Part shown: positions 63,696-64,000 of the stretch, piece after piece
How positions within the stretch are numbered: the first letter of the stretch is position 1
Layout: each line of letters starts with the position of its first letter
DNA from: Wenyingzhuangia sp. 2_MG-2023
Lineage (GTDB): Bacteria > Bacteroidota > Bacteroidia > Flavobacteriales > Flavobacteriaceae
Reading direction: 5' to 3'
NCBI RefSeq assembly: GCF_030548295.1
Contig: NZ_JAUOSB010000003.1
Location: 179,790-243,789 of the forward strand
DNA: 64,000 bases
Made by a program: the position numbers and the translations under genes
The notes under the pieces: model-generated
The model's input: the letters and a program-made list of their open reading frames with translations, nothing else
What the model was told of the DNA's origin: nothing
Database searches by the model: none

Positions 63696-64000
63696 TGTAA
63701 AATCCTGAAATAGGTTGACTAAAAATTCATCAATAATTAGTCACTTATGGAAAGTAAACAAAAACAACCCTATCGAAAAAAATCGTACACTAAAGTCGGT
63801 TTTGAACTCAAATTATTCATCATTGACCAAATTCAAAATGGTCAAATCTCTACCAATTTTGCTGCTAAAAAATATAACGTTCCGAGATCTTCTATTGATT
63901 ATTGGATTAAAAAATATAGTACTTTAGACCAAAAGAAAAAAGCAATGAGCAAACAAGATGAAATCAAAAAATTGAAAGAGAAAATTGAAGAACTTGAATT
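63696..64000 (+). mobile_element. Left end of an IS3-like insertion sequence (cut by window edge)
   Basis: The probable terminal repeat starts with TGTAAAATCCTGAAATAGG at 63696, about 50 bases before a transposase ORF. The right end lies outside the window, so target duplication cannot be checked. Confidence 0.65.
63747..64000 (+). CDS. IS3-family transposase OrfA (partial)
   Basis: From ATG 63747, 84 codons remain in the window. The helix-turn-helix GQISTNFAAKKYNVPRSSID is followed by DYWIKKY and a Lys/Glu coiled coil (KLKEKIEELE), as in OrfA of IS3-group elements of Bacteroidota. OrfB with the DDE domain should follow outside the window, usually by -1 frameshift. Confidence 0.8.
   Translation, partial: MESKQKQPYRKKSYTKVGFELKLFIIDQIQNGQISTNFAAKKYNVPRSSIDYWIKKYSTLDQKKKAMSKQDEIKKLKEKIEELE

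Noticed and set aside
63715..63927. A 70-codon ORF near the right edge
   Set aside because: It is out of frame with the transposase OrfA from 63747, which has a clear helix-turn-helix and a coiled coil; the shorter frame has no such pattern.

Overview
The window is a stretch of chromosome from a marine-type Flavobacteriaceae (Bacteroidota). The base composition is AT-rich, and several genes carry the Bacteroidota -7 promoter box TAnnTTTG. SusC/SusD, an ECF sigma/FecR pair, the PorX regulator of type IX secretion, the LpxC/FabZ fusion and the his gene order GDCBHAFIE all point the same way. No rRNA or tRNA gene was seen.

Layout. 1-3.4 kb: small membrane/envelope genes (YtxH-like tail, holin-like, DUF1328, YihY) around an AraC regulator. 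3.5-10.4 kb: an operon of a transglutaminase-DUF2126 protein, a circularly permuted ATP-grasp/alpha-E protein and a second transglutaminase, a predicted peptide-ligation system. 10.5-23.6 kb (minus strand): sigma factor, FecR, SusC, SusD, a small lipoprotein, an M16 peptidase, a large lipoprotein and a secreted phosphoesterase, read as a peptide-type TonB uptake locus. 23.9-37.6 kb: mostly housekeeping genes (YchJ, TypA, AroB, RecQ, prohibitin-like, MaoC, NudK, FabG, SucD). 37.9-43.6 kb: an AraC-controlled sugar operon (MFS, Gfo/Idh/MocA oxidoreductase, TIM-barrel isomerase, ThuA). 43.6-48.7 kb: efp, lpxA, lpxC/fabZ, lpxD and an HD hydrolase. 48.8-51.5 kb: porX, a thioesterase and pcm. 51.5-61.2 kb: the complete his operon on the minus strand, behind a leader peptide with four consecutive histidines and an attenuator. 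61.3-64 kb: a RimB-RimK fusion, an orphan small protein bracketed by inverted repeats, and the left end of an IS3-like insertion sequence cut by the window edge.

The most unusual part is the his operon. Five of its gene junctions carry a structured repeat not otherwise seen in this window. Read on the transcribed strand it is usually four heptads of the form AGTAnnn, a short loop, then four heptads of the form TACYnnn; the two halves are complementary in their AGTA/TACT cores. At hisH-hisA the 'loop' is a whole gene, a four-helix-bundle (S23) protein, so the gene sits inside a stem-loop, as in the protein-coding intervening sequences of some bacterial 23S rRNAs. A second ORF of unknown function lies between heptad arrays at hisA-hisF. 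At hisC-hisB a different insertion is present: a GIY-YIG nuclease gene killed by one in-frame stop and bounded by a pair of 21-bp palindromes. A glycosyltransferase gene has also entered between hisF and hisIE. The operon therefore looks like a repeated landing site for intergenic elements that preserve transcription of the his genes.
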